64,000 nt of DNA from Pohlia nutans (taxonomy: Eukaryota; Streptophyta; Bryopsida; Bryales; Mniaceae), in NCBI GenBank assembly GCA_022496805.1, contig CM040097.1, positions 20,946,072 to 21,010,071 of the forward strand, in the 5' to 3' direction. Each line of letters starts with the position of its first letter. Within the stretch, counting starts at the first letter, position 1. Made by a program: the position numbers and the translations under genes. Shown piece by piece: positions 10,711 to 23,180 of the stretch. The notes under the pieces were generated by a model that did no database searches, was not told where the DNA came from, and saw only the letters and a list, made by a program, of their open reading frames with translations.

Positions 10711-13700
10711 ATGGCGTATAAGATTAGGCTTTTTGCTCTCGATCACAACTATACTGAGCCGGTCCTCATTGGCAAGATCAAGGCTACCAAAGAGGAACCC
10801 TACTCAGATCTGAGGCCACGACTAGAGAAAGCGTGCGTAGTTGAGTGGCCATTTGATTTCTGGGATGTTGAGGACGGTATAAGGATTCGCAAGCAGTTAG
10901 AGCCATTGAACGAAATTGGAGATACTGTTCACGTGATTAGAGTAGCGCCCGATGCGGCTGACATGTCCAAACGTCGGCGCGTGGGCGACGACGACTATAC
11001 GTTCCGGGACTTTGCTGATGTTGACGTTCCTTCTACTGAAATCGGACCCTCCAACCCTGCTGCATCTTCGAGGGTCAGTGCTTCCGGCGAGGTTCTAGAC
11101 ACCCCACCTGAAAATCATCTGAAGTCAACAATGTTGTCGAAGGAGGTCATGGGTGCCTATTTGGAAGGGGAGACGAGGTTGAGAAAATATTTGGAACGTA
11201 TAGGACAAGAAGACCACGAGTGGATTCTTAAGACGTGGGATCAAGGGGGAGTGGCTGTGGTAAAACTACATTGTGTGGAGTGTAGACGGGACAGTGGAGG
11301 GAGCAAAGGAGATCATTCAAAGACTGCCGTGCAAAAAGAGCCACATGTGCAGTACTTCCCATGTAAAGTCATGGTGTTTTAACAAGAAGGTGGACTTCAA
11401 TGAAGGGAAGCAAGCTGAGACATGGGCCAAAAAGACGACCATTATGACTACTGATGATCACAGAAGGCTTGTGAAGGACGGGATCTACATCGTTGAGTCT
11501 ATAAATTCGACAGTGGAGTGCACGCAAACTCCTTTTGCATGGATCGGAGCAGATCCAAAGTCGGATGGAGTGAAGAATTATTGGTACACGGTGAAATGTA
11601 CGATTTGTGGAGATCTGATGCAGTTGTGTCCTCCCAAAAGGCAACTTGAGAGTAATCTGATGGCGCACATTAATGGGACAGGGCATTGCCGGGTAGTGGA
11701 GGAGATCACACAGAAGACAACAGGTTCAACACTCACCAGCGGTAAAAGAGGTAGACCTTCTAGATCTTCAGCAAATAGCGGCCCCACAACAAAGAGTCTG
11801 CACAACTGGTTTTCCAGTGCTAGCGGGACGGGCAATTCAGGTGAGTCTTTTCCATGGGATAAGTCTGACATTTTCAACCTAATGTGTTGGGGTTTTAGAT
11901 ATACATCATGTTTGTATGATGGGAAGTCTTATGTGGTGAAGGGCTTGCTTGATGATCCCCATCCTGGTAAGGATTGGTACCCTGAACCACATCTAAAAAT
12001 ATCGTTTCAAGTAGGAGAGGATTTAATCCAAATTGATGGATCATTTCGACATGGAAATTGCAATAGGATCTCTTCGTCCGGAGGATCATTTGATGGATTG
12101 ACTTGTGCTTCATGTAAACAAATTCCACATGAGCAGGACTTTAGAATGAGGGTAGTTAGAGAAGATACGGCTATAGACTAGAGAGGCGGTAGAAGTACAG
12201 AAGGAGGTAGAAGGCTTGGGTACTTGTCTACTAAAGAGTTATCTGTGCACAGTAGGCTCATTACAAAAAAGTCCCGATTAGAGCGTACTTATCTGTGGTC
12301 TTCAAAAACAACAGTTGCACGTTTGAGAGTGAGCAGGCCTTCTTTGTGGCAAGCAGCAAGAGCTGCTTCAAGCGAGGAGAATAATCTTATTAAGTTCTGT
12401 AATAATGTCCTTGCTGCTCACATATCAGGGGCCTTCGGAGGGAAACCCGCTCTTTGGAATTTTATGAGGGATTTTTTGCGGGTTTATCTATGTTTCCCTC
12501 TAAACCCTTGTAAACATAGATAAGGGGAATAGATACTCAGAAAACACAAAGGCTTTCTCCCAAGCCATGAAAGTATATGGACGCCGCCGTATGTGTGATT
12601 TGTTTGCCTTGAACTTTGCTGGACCCAACTATAAAACAATTAAAAGAGAGAATCAAAAGGGCGTGCAATTTGTTCCTGGAGAACATAATGAAATATTTGC
12701 AGCTGTTGTACAAATATATAAGGATGCCAAAAAGAAGCACGGGGTTACAGGGCCTGTTCCTATGATTCTCTCCGAGGATGAGACAAAGGTCAAGGGTAGG
12801 GTTAGTTGGGAGGCCAAATGGGACACCCTCGCCGGGTTTTGTGGTGCCAAAGTTGACCATGTCTGTTTGACTAAGTTCAAGCCTGTTGTGGGTGATGGAG
12901 AAGAGGGTTACAATAAAGTTCTAGATGCATTTTGGACTAACAAAGTGGGCGGTTTTGCCAGGGTCATAGTCGTCAACCCGCTCCACGACAAATTACCTCG
13001 ACTTGTTTTGGCTGTGTGTTGTACTTGCAATTGTTTTGATTCCGCTTGGGTCAGAAAGCACTGGCATTTGATTGATGATTTGTGGGTTCAAGAGTGCAAG
13101 GATATTGTTGGTCCCATAATAGGCCATGCTAGTGACGGTGATAGCCGACGTAGGTAGCTTATGCTCCAAGACTACAAGAGTGTTGGAGGTAGTCGTCTTA
13201 AGGTCGAGTGCCCAGGGTGGCTTCTATCGGCAGGATAGGATTCAGCCGGAGATGCTTATGGCCTGCACGATCAGGATTATATCCATAATGGAAAGAAACT
13301 ATTTAACCCCATTGATTCACGTGTAAAAACACTTCAGCTGGGAGGTGATATTGCCACTATGGGACACATTGGAATGATTTTTAACAGATATACTCAGGAC
13401 CAAAATGGTCTAAAGATGGTTGACGTGAAAAGAGACGACTGACAAAATTGGACCTCTGTCCAAAGGTTGTGTACAACCAAGGTTAGGAGGTGCCTGCAAT
13501 TACTTAGAGACGCAGATGATGTTCATCGTGAGCGTACCCTGGGCACGGAGAAATACCTGGAGATTTGCTCTGATTACATAGAAATATTTCTATCCCCTAC
13601 ATTAGATCTACGGTCGAGGATAGTTATGGCATCAAAAGTGTCAACCTTTTTTTGACTGTGGAAGTTGTGGCTTAAACATGGTGATCATGGCGTTCTCGGG

Positions 13701-15426
13701 AATTCTCGAGTTCTAACGGTTGCGAATAGTTTTGTAAGTCAACAATGTTTTTTGCATGTACAGATGTCGTGTCACTATGTCGTGTTCTTGGTTATGCATT
13801 TGGGTGAATGCACACTACGGTCACCCAATTCTTTTGTCGCGCGCACTACGCTGCAAATCTTTAAAAATCAATTAAGACAAATATAACAATGATTTTGAAA
13901 ATCCCAAAAATTTCCTACCTTCCAAAAACATCTTAGAATTCTAGAAAATTAAAACTTCTTAAAACCATTTGTTACATTTGTCTTAATTGATTTTTAAAGA
14001 TTTGCAGCATAGTGCGCGCGGCAAAAGAATTGGGTGACCGTAGTGTGCATTCACCCATTTTCGAGACAAATATTCTCACTTGCCCGTCCCTCTACATCTC
14101 ACTGGAAGTGATGCATGTGAGATATTTTTCTCTAAGATAGGGGGCATGGTGGGATTAGAAAGAGCGTATGATTTCCACGAGTTAGTTAACTGTGCAAACA
14201 CGTTGAACCATCTGTCAAGCATAGAGTATGGGGAAAACGGTCTTAAGTTTGGTAGGGTCCATAATAAAATGACTAACATTTGGGCTGAGATCAATTCCTT
14301 AGAGGAAGGCGAGACTCTATGTAACCTCAGTGACTATTCATCAGTGTCTTTAGACGTTATGATAAGAGAGGCGCTAAAAGAAGGCCTAGTTGAGGCACAA
14401 AGGATGTTGAATTGTTTGAATATGGCCCCTTCGGTTCAAGCAAGCCGAGATAAGAAAGTTTGGTTCAAGACTCCTTCGGAGGTAGAAAGAAAGGATCCCA
14501 AACATTTGGCCTTCATTCCTGGAGCCCCCGTTTATGGAGACGATGGTGACGAAGAAGTGCTCCGAGAGCAGATGCACTCTCTAGTGGAAGATGAAGTTTT
14601 TGAAGACACAGGGGCATGTGATGTGCATGTTGAAGCCGAGTTACCCGAGGATGATGTCAATCCAATAGTTCTAGCGGAAATGGAAACTCGAGATGTGTTG
14701 GCTGAGATGTTGAGCACCCATGAAAACCAAGTAGTTTCTGAGCTAGCTCCTCCTAAGGTAATTCCAGTCGTGGAATACGGAGGTCACCAAATCTTTAAAT
14801 CAACTTTGGTGTCGCAGCTTAATGCCAACCCTTTCCTTTCAAAGGACAGGTTGACAAGGGTAAGGAATTCTATGTACTTCAATAACTCTGCTGATTATCT
14901 TAGTGCAGCATCATCCTCTTCTACTTGCTTGCTTGGACTCGGATCAAATTGTGGAGTATACTTCGTCCAGAGAAGCAGTACAATGGTATCATCAACTATG
15001 AAAGCAGCCGCAAGAAGACATTCACGGTCAAAAGACGGGCAATGTGGAGTTCCATCTAGCTGCCTTCAAGGCGTGGACAAAGGCTCCTGGTGGGTGGGAC
15101 GTGTTCAAGGGCTGAGGAGGAAGGTAGGGGCAGGTTGGAGAGGTGTATCACAACCAGTGGATTTGTTGACATGGTCAGGTAATACAGGGAAGAAATCTAA
15201 CTCAAACCCTATTATAGAGGTTCAAATGAATTGGTTTAGTAAGGCACCTGGGCGGCACAAATTCAGATACGACCATTCTGACCCAAAGTGGGTAGACATA
15301 GATACTGTAATCACTACAGTCACATTGTCTTATCAAAAAATGGCAAAATTATATACTTTAAATCTAGAAGATGCGGCTGCTTTGGACGATTTTGTGAGCA
15401 AAAATGCACAAAATGGCCCAAAATAA
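10711..15426 (+). pseudogene. Transposase-like protein, unknown family, broken
   Basis: The start ATG at 10711 follows a leader with a plausible intron acceptor (TTTTTGTAG). The first exon encodes an acidic N-terminus and then LHCVECRRDSGGS. A deletion near 11330 shifts the frame into KSHMCSTSHVKSWC. Next comes a zinc-binding-like segment with CTICGDL and H-x5-H spacing (11598-11695), then a basic region. Three acidic motifs suggest an RNase-H-fold DDE core: ILSEDETKV followed by DTLAGFCG (about 12768-12845), GHASDGDSRRR (about 13123-13155) and LTGSDACEIFFSK (14098-14136). The C-terminus includes STLVSQLNANPFLSKDRLTR and a conserved-looking YDHSDPKWVDIDT stretch. Frameshifts near 11380, 12500, 13157 and 14070, several stops and a MITE insertion inactivate it. 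I know of no named family with this motif order. The DDE assignment is inference from motif spacing. Confidence 0.65.
13801..14057. mobile_element. 257-bp MITE inside the transposase gene
   Basis: Almost the whole element is a foldback. The arms at 13801-13888 and 13970-14057 differ at only about three of 88 positions and begin (T)GGGTGAATGCACACTACGG. If the end is taken as GGGTG, both flanks read ATTT, giving a possible 4-bp target duplication; a 2-bp TT duplication is also possible. It splits the transposase frame between the GHASDGD and GSDACE motifs. The nearly identical arms suggest a recent insertion. Confidence 0.85.
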
Positions 15427-16482
15427 AGCGGGCTACAGTATTGTTGACTCCTCTAACATATAGAAACCTTGACGACGGATATTGTGTTTGGTGGCGGTTT
15501 TAGAGTAATGACATATATGCTTCATGTAAGTACCTCCCCTGGTGACATTGTCGTATTTTGGTTCAAACATGCTCAGTTTTATTATTGTTTAGTTCTAAAC
15601 TAAAGTGTTTGAAGTTAAACTTGAATTGAAGTATTTGAAATTTAAGTTTCTGAATTGAAGTGTATGAATGTAAGTGTTTGGATTTGTGCATTTGAATTTT
15701 AATCCAAATTTAGAGTTTGAATTATAGCTTCAATTTTACTGTTTGAAATTCACCCTGAATTTAAGTGTTTGATGATTCAAATTATGTATAGTATAGTGCT
15801 TGAATGATGTATAGTATGCATGTGTACTCGTGACAAATCTAATTGGGTAAGTAAACCGGGCCATGGAGATCTCCTTTTTCGGATGGTGTCGCCGTAGGTG
15901 GATCAGACATTCTGCCACAGAAGTGACACACCTTGCACTAGGGAATGATTGCCCTAACCCAATCCTATGTCTTTCCCGTGTTTAAAAGCTGGCCCTTTAC
16001 CCTTGCCCGCTGCCTCTTTCTGCCATCTTGTTGTGTTCTTGCAGATCTTTCTGCTCTTGCTGTTGTTGTTGATCTTCCTACTCTCCATGCGCTTGGTGAC
16101 CTAACCCTGCTCCTTCTGTTCACGGTGATCTCCCTACTCTTGCTCTTTTTGCTGATCCTTCTGCTGCTGTTTTTGCTGATCTTAGTGAAGTGCAAAATAT
16201 TCAGGTTCGTCTTCCTCACTTTGTTGATGTTGCGCTCCATCTTTTGGCTGCAGCGTTGTGGTTTTTGATAAATTTTGGATGTGCGCCTTTGATGTGCGCT
16301 TGTTCTTAAGGAGATGCTGCTCCATTTCTGGCCCCGGTTGTGGGGTTTTTTCACGCAGGTTGATATTGTTGATTTTCCTCTTGTTGTTCTTGTTGTTTTT
16401 TGAGTAGGATTTCTCCGCTGCAGCAAACCATTTTCTGTATTCACCCTAAACCCTAGACCTTCGTCTTCTGTTCTCTTCAATC
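15427..16482 (+). other. Inter-gene region of the 7.8-kb transposon
   Basis: 15590-15790 is AT-rich with many AAGTGTTTGAA-like phrases. 16000-16280 is pyrimidine-rich with repeated TGCTGATC / TTCTGCTGC phrases and opens a Leu-rich frame that I treat as leader rather than protein. The segment 16440-16482 (ACCCTAAACCCTAGACC then TTCTTC) looks like the 5' leader of the following gene. Confidence 0.45.
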
Positions 16483-16995
16483 ATGCAGGCAATTGAAGAG
16501 ACGGAGCTGCATTTGGCCCTCGAGCATCACCTTCTCCCGAGGATGGTGGCGTCTTGTGTACGAAGATTTTGCTCGTGGCTGCTATGGGAGCGCATATATC
16601 CAGAGCCTAACCCACTAGTACTTATTGCACAACTTCGTCAAGTGAACCGTGCTTGGCGCATTGCAGTCGACGAGCGCCTGGAGTACGCTGTCCTTCGCTT
16701 GGCGGTGTGGGATTTGGGGCATCTAGTGGACGCGCGCTTGTTCACGGATGCGGAGTTCGTGCGCGGTTGATTCGACAACATCATGGCTCGATTTTCTGGT
16801 TCTTGGAGCACCTCCGATCGTGTGCCCCGACGCATTCAAGAGGTGCAGCTCATCCACCTTACTGTTAGGGAGCTCGCGCAACTCCAAGACATCCTTGAAG
16901 ATGCAGGGTCGAATTCGTTCATGACACGAGATGAAGCACGCGATAATGCCGGGCCTCATGTTTGGCTCACTCCCGCTGACCGTCTCGCTAACTAA
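16483..16995 (+). pseudogene. Second gene of the 7.8-kb transposon, F-box-like
   Basis: The ATG at 16483 follows a pyrimidine-rich leader. The frame runs 170 codons to TAA at 16995 with a single in-frame TGA at 16768-16770, probably a former CGA. The N-terminal third has a helical pattern with LLPRMVASCVRRFC and RQVNRAWRIAVDERLEY, which recalls the F-box start (L-P...V...W) without a decisive match. The C-terminal part contains RELAQLQDILEDAG. It lies inside the transposon, downstream of and in the same orientation as the transposase. The role is unknown; an F-box adaptor function is only a suggestion. Confidence 0.4.
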
Positions 16996-17709
16996 ACCTG
17001 CTTGATTGTCCTTGATGTTGAGGTTGTGTAGTTTGTTTCTGAAGTTCTTCCTTCTACTTGTGTGCAACAGACTCAAGTGTTGATTTTGGAAAACAACAAT
17101 GTTGTTTAGACTCTGTTTTTTCAGTAGTAGATTGCAGCCAACTTCGTTCACCCTAAACCTTGGACCCTAAAGTTCTAAATTTGTTGGTCTGCTTGTGACT
17201 GCAGTGCACAAACTTGTATTTCTAAACACAAACATTGTTGTAGTTCTTGTTGACCATTGTGAACTCATTGTACTTCAGTTCTGTTGTCTTCATTGCATTG
17301 TGTTCAGGTTCACGGTCACGTTATGTTTTGCCTCATGGTTCATGCTAGTAATTCAAGTTCATAGTTCATTGATTCTCATGGTGGTGATGATTGTTTGCAT
17401 TGTTATTGATTTGTGGTGATGCTTGTTCATGCTAGTTCTCATTGCATGTCAAATGAATTTTGTAATGAACATAGGCAATCCTTAAACACAAATTAGGGTG
17501 AGCTAATTTTTTGTAATGAACATAGGGTTGAAAAAAAATAATCTTATGTGAGTTATAACTATAGTAAGACATCATAATAATACACCATATTAGGGAATTG
17601 TATAATTAAACGGTGTGTTCAAATCTAACATCTAGACATAATACCCCTACATTAAATACCCCTTTAACGCACGTGTTCACACAAAGTATAGTGAAGTGTC
17701 CCCCCCGAG

Positions 17710-17717
17710 AGTGTGGA
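17710..17717. repeat. Target-site duplication AGTGTGGA (right)
   Basis: Identical to 9895-9902 and directly adjacent to the right inverted end of the 7.8-kb transposon. Confidence 0.85.
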
Positions 17718-18137
17718 GCAATAATTGCCATACAAATACTTATAGGACAGATTCTAACAGGGAACGCTTGGAAAAAGAGTCTTGTTTACCGACTACTATT
17801 GACTGTCTGACACAAACAAGAGGACCAAGCCAAGTAGCATATACAAGATCAAAGCTACCGACTTCCAATTCTTTACTGACTAATAAATTGATAGTTTGAC
17901 TCAATGATATTTTGTTGGTAATTTTAGCCAGTTTGCTACATAAAATATGTGTTGGCTTATGAAACAAAGGATCTTTGAATGAAAAGAAGGAATATCTTTA
18001 AACAGTTTGCACGTGGTGATTCAACTTCCACATGTTTACTGGTGGTGAGTCATTCAACACCTCAATACTTCCAACTTCCATCTGCTCTATTCACAATTTG
18101 CTTCTAAAACCAAAGGAACGAGCTGAGAGGTACTTAC

Positions 18138-18459
18138 AATTGCATCGGAGTCTCGGCTGTGTAACGTTGGGGTCCAATCTCAAGTGTCGGGATTCATATG
18201 CATGACGAACGTGCACTCGAGAAACAACCTCCGGGAAGTCACCCAACACCTCGAACTCCTTTATTTGTGCCTTGTAGAGGGATTGGGATTATCCTCTCTG
18301 TAACGAGCGTAGTCTCGGCTCCATGCAGTTGAGATGTCTGGGCAGTCTGGCTGCAAAATCACCCATGAGTTGAGCTCAAATTTTGTTGGAATCCAACGGC
18401 CCCTATTCGTCCTGGGAGTTGTGTAGGATGATCAATTCCACCTTGTTCCTAGGAGGCAT
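18138..18459 (-). pseudogene. Coding-like exon fragment starting MPPRNKVE
   Basis: A minus-strand ATG at 18459 opens MPPRNKVELIILHNSQDE, then a stop, then coding-like text in shifting frames: RPDISTAWSRDYARYRED in one, FEVLGDFPEVVSRVHVRHAY and LRLDPNVTQPRLRCNCK in another. It ends at a good splice donor (GTAAGTA, complement of 18131-18137). At least one frameshift and two stops break it. I do not recognise the family. It lies between the 7.8-kb transposon and MULE A and may be cargo of a degraded element. Confidence 0.4.
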
Positions 18460-19916
18460 CTTATAAAAACATGCAACCAACACAAGTAAGTGTATGAAAT
18501 TATCTATGTAGCTCAGATGTTTAGAGTAAACTTCTGTGAATAAACTGAATGGCACAATAGAAAGCCTCAGTCTAACGGTTTAGGAGAGGGGGGGGACGTG
18601 GTATCATACCTTGTTGTTGATGAGCTGACAGTATGTCCACCAAGATATTGCCCCAACCGCTATTGTTGGATCAAAGGGACGACACTAATTAGACTTGGAG
18701 AAAATTTGAAGAGTAGAACATTACATACGTTCTCAAAAGCAATTATTGAACAAGTAAAAAAATTTAAACTTTCACGTGACTGTATCAACACAACTGCTCG
18801 ACAATAGAACATAGACGAAAGGAAAGACTTGATTCAAATGAGAATGATTGAGAATTCATACGTTACTGATGAGCTCCTAAACCCCCACAAAATTTGCTGG
18901 ATCGAAGAGCTAGAATAGTAATCAACGAAGTTGGGGGATCAAAGAAAATAGTTAGACATAAAGAGACTCCACTGTTGATATCAGCACCTTAGTTTTATGA
19001 GAGTGGCGGCAACATTGTAACAACGACATCGTTTTCGTACAATCGCCCCTACTGGTTTATATAGTTTGACCGCAAGAAAATTTGCAATCCCAATACATTT
19101 TACAAAGTGTAATGGTCAAACACTCCCTCTAAATCAATATGTGCACATCTAGAAGATACCGCCCTGGAAATCTACATATAAATAGGTGAAAATCTAGGCA
19201 TTGCGGAAATTTTTATATACTATGCTACTCTAAAGACTATCAGTAGTGCCTACTCCCAAGTGTGGCTACTATTTTATAATTCCATTTGAAACAACTAGTG
19301 TTGAAAATTCCCAAGGCGGGTGAATATAAAGAATCCCATCTACAAGTACATGATTGTTGACAGGGGGTATCATGAATTGTCTATTTATACTACCGTGGGT
19401 TTTTTATTTTGTTTTTTATTTTTCTTTCTTGTACATAAATTTAGGTAACTTAATGAATGTTCACTCCACATGATCACACTGATACTCCTAGATCATTTGT
19501 ACAATGGGCAACGATACTAGTTTGGAGCCTAGAGCGGTGAGCCAAAAATGTATTTTTAGAATTTTATTAATAGAAAATTAGGTATTTTGGAACATTTTTG
19601 GTATATCCAGAAACAAGGATATTAAAATTAGAATTTTTTTTGGACCCACTACTGTGCCAAAGAGTATCCTATTACCGTGGTTATTATCAATTTCCCAAAT
19701 ATATTGCAAAACCAGGGGGATTTAGGGTATGATGTAGGAAAGTGTAAGCTGGTCTTTTTAACTTCAAAAATCACAGATATTATGAAAAGATACATATTTA
19801 TTGATAGCATAACTAATCAAATTCAAATCCAACACAACTGCAAAAGGCTATAGGGTAATTCTAGAAGCTACGTCAGATACCATTCTGTATGTAGATAAAC
19901 TGTAAATGCCTGGGAT

Positions 19917-22781
19917 TCACTTTATGATAGGAGTGCTTCTCATAATCCCAGATGCGAATAAAAGATGCTTGACTTTGTTGAAGCTGAGACTCGGGGCATG
20001 TATGAACCTATCCTTTTCAACGTCAGCCTTGCAAATGAACCTATATATGTAGTAGAGATGCTTACAGTTCGCATACTGCCCTTGTTCGCCAATAGAGGCT
20101 ACGACCATTGTCTTGAAGTCCAAGAAGGTACACTCCGGTTAGTTGCTAACTGTGATTTAATAAACGTTGTGGTTAGGCTCCGCACCAAATTGCAGGGAGA
20201 TTATAGCCCCAAAGCCAAGGTGTAGAAGTACGGTGACATCGATGATTGTCCCCTGAACGTTTCACGCACCCTCCTACTTGCTGCATTGATCTGTGGATAG
20301 AACCTTTGGAGCGCGTCGGATTTTCTTTCCATCTCAAATAGTAGGAAACACTTCCGGCTGAGCTACACCATGATGGTCAAATTGAACAAGTTCAAAACCA
20401 CGTAGGTGTTAAAACAATCGACACGGAGAGAATTGAGGGCGCTTTTGGAGACAAAATCCGGCTTCTTCTAAATAGAGGATCTCTTTGCAAGTAAGTTTGG
20501 TTCTAATGAGGACATGCCATACATCTGGAACATCAGGCTAAGAACGTACCCAAGATCTTTTGCTGCCCATAACGCATTGGTTGATGTCATTAGTGCAAAA
20601 CCAAAAATTAGAAGTCACTTCACGTTTAGTGAGATATTCAGACTTATTCCCCTATATGTTGGAGCTGTTGTGTTATTGGGCCCCTTTGCAATTTTAGCCG
20701 AACAACGCCTTCGCGTAACCGCTTGGTTTGCAGAACACTTTGTGCTAGACTTATGAAAAATGCGTGCAATGTGCCATTCGCTAGTATTGCAATTTGATTC
20801 TAACACACTCGTCACATACGGCACCTTGAGTGTAACCTTTATCACTGTTGGAGGTGTGCTTGATTCTGCTCTTGCCTTTGTGGAGCGCGTTTGCATTCTA
20901 GGCTGAGAGTAGTTCACTTTGTCAGGGCGATGAGAATCACCCTCAAAGCTAATCAGGAGGTTGAGTTTCCTCTTGGTTGAGCCAAAGACCTCTTCTCCTT
21001 CCAAGTTTGAGATGCGTGTGCACAGCTCCTCTGCACTAAGTATCATATTTAGGGCAGTTGCAATTTTCATGAGATCTCTCGAACGACGCGCGGCTCTCAA
21101 ACGCAATTCACACTTTGATGGACCTATTCTAGTGGCGCGACCCTTGAAGTATACACGGTACTTTGTAGTTTGCATGAATGCTCGAATGAAGTCATCCACG
21201 GGGGCGACATAGAGATCATCACCCCTATTTCCCGATTGTTCTTTCTACTTGTTGTCACGGACAGTTTCTGCAAGGTTGCAAGACGTCATGTTCGCCATCT
21301 CCTCTAGATTCAATCCCTACACAAAACAACAAACCATGAGTAACGATTTATTTACTACATTAGAATGGCATAATGATACAACATTTGAAGAGATTAGAAG
21401 TGCACTTATTATTTGCATGAACCTGTCTGATTGTCGATACCGAAAATGCCAAAAAGCAAGCCAGAGGTCTAACTCACGAATAGCATCCTCCGATGCAGCT
21501 CCATAGGATAGCCACCAAGCTCTGATCGCCAAATACCGAATTTCGACCTCTTCCATGGACTTGGAATTCTTATATTGCTTACATAAGAGGTTGTGTTGGA
21601 AATGCATGTTGGGATTGATAAACTTTTGAGTGTGACGGTTCAGACAAGTAGTCCAATGCAACAAGCAAGTGCGGTCCCGATTCTCCATTGGTTGTTTGGG
21701 GTCCCCTGTATTGTAAATCATGCGAACAGCGGTCCAATTCGCTTTAGTGCTATCGGCCATGAACCCCTTGAAGTTCACATCCGCAACTCCATTGGCAGCC
21801 ATGACCTCATTTAAGGATCTCCACATAATGCATTGCGCGGCGGTGTCTTCCGATTGCATATCACAAACAACAATTGTCATCACTTTGCAATATGCATTGT
21901 CGTACACGTGGCACGCCATGATGGTCTAGTTTTTGACACGCTTGACGTGATCAAACATGATCCACGAATTCTCCAAAATACCGTTTGGTTGCACTTTCTT
22001 GATAAGATCTACTCCACTCCTGTCACCCTCTGTGAGCATCTTAAAGAGGAAGACATTCTCCTTGCCTTGTCCCGGAAAGATGTTGCCATATATGAAGTCA
22101 ATTTTACTAGAGTCGTTCAATGCCATGATGGCATCAATGACTCCAGCCTTACCGGGAGTGTGCTTTCAAGGAAAAAATGTCATTGTGCATAGTCGGAGAA
22201 GCTAGCAACTCGTACTTGTTCATGACAGCCTCCAATGGCTTTCCGGTAACTTTGGCTTTGGCCCTTCACTATGGTGAAGGAGCTCCAAATCCAACATCTC
22301 TTTGCTACAAGAGAGTGTAATAGCCGAGATCTTAGCTTGCAGAATACGGGCTACCTCTCTCTCAAGTATTGAAGAGATTTTATCTAATGTTTCTTGGCAT
22401 ATTCCGTCCGAGACAAGATGTTTATAGAGTCCTAAATGCACCCAAGGTCTACTTCTATCTCCTTTACTGATAATATAGTACTACGAGCATTGCAAGTTGC
22501 TAGACATAACGGAGGAGAAGTGCAAATTCTGCAAGTGGTAGTAGAGCAATGGGGAGGATCCGTACCAACAGAGAAAGGAGTCACAATATTCCCTTCCCAT
22601 TTGGTCTCATTCTTCCTAGACGGTCTTGAAAGGAAGTCGCAATTCGTGTTCTGACATTGTAAGTGACCCACGCACATGGCTCACCTGAATATGAGCCCCC
22701 AATCATTTTGTATATATGAGTATTTGACGTCTTCGAGCGACACCAAGTGTGATCGTTGTAATTCTTGTCCATGCCGTCCAT
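19917..22781 (-). pseudogene. MULE transposase, copy A, broken
   Basis: It aligns along its length with the copy B protein. In minus-strand order: YNDHTW near 22750; a zinc-binding segment CVGHLQCQNTNCDF...KWEG...CRIC (22677-22500) resembling WRKY/GCM fingers of MULE transposases; the catalytic-like core with CDMQSEDTAAQCIMWR, NFKGFMADSTKANW and LWLAFWHFRYRQ (21919-21420); a linker (21199-20615) with EWHIARIF; and a SWIM-like finger in which the CxC half has become CTFLDF (about 20130) while ANCKHLYYI remains (20060). Frameshifts and stops occur throughout. SWIM and core motifs are standard in MuDR-type transposases. It is inactive. Confidence 0.75.
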
Positions 22782-22952
22782 GTGTTTTCCACTATAAAAA
22801 CAGGGGAGGTAACTCCACTATAAAAAAACTTGGTAAAAAAAAACGCAGCTGAATTCAGCGGCGGTTCGTTTGACCTCATTATGTTGTAGTCGGTAAAGGA
22901 CTACAAGATTTTTTTTTCAATTTGCGGCATCAATTTTAAGAATTTTGGAATG

Positions 22953-23005
22953 TGTAATATACCGTTGGAAAGGTATTTTCACGACCTTTCCAACGGTATA
23001 TTACA
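22953..23005. repeat. Perfect 22-bp hairpin
   Basis: The stem 22953-22974 pairs perfectly with 22984-23005 around a 9-nt loop, starting TGTAATATACCGTTGGAAAG. The same stem sequence occurs in the larger foldback at 37585-37712. Confidence 0.85.
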
Positions 23006-23180
23006 GGCTCTATAATTATTAAAATAAGTGGGTGTTAATGAGCGCAGTTCGATGACAAGCTACAAGTTTAAGGTTGAGTTGGTTGGATGTCACTTTATTC
23101 AAGGGTGATGCTTTTTGTAATTCTAGCACATATTCTGCCACATTAGATATGGATTAAGGTGAATCGGTTGGGTGCTAGGG

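Larger units (their letters stand above)
9903..17709 (+). mobile_element. 7.8-kb DNA transposon, unfamiliar superfamily
   Basis: Both ends read inward CTCGGGGGGGACACTT, and about 20-25 bases further in both contain GTGCGTTAAA. The flanks carry a perfect 8-bp duplication, AGTGTGGA. The element holds a broken multi-exon transposase-like gene (10711-15426), a second small gene (16483-16995) and a nested MITE (13801-14057). Eight-bp duplications are typical of hAT, P and some other cut-and-paste groups, but the ends do not look like hAT (usually CAGGG or TAGGG) and I do not recognise the protein as hAT, P, MULE or CACTA. The boundaries are supported directly by sequence; superfamily placement is open. 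Confidence 0.85.

Noticed and set aside
15945..16268. 107-codon hydrophobic Leu-rich open frame
   Set aside because: It lies in a repetitive CTGCT-rich leader upstream of a better-supported gene; the apparent membrane segments come from the base composition.
18541..18600. G-rich run GGGGGGGGACGTGG as a transposon end like that at 9903
   Set aside because: No inverted partner and no flanking 8-bp duplication were found.
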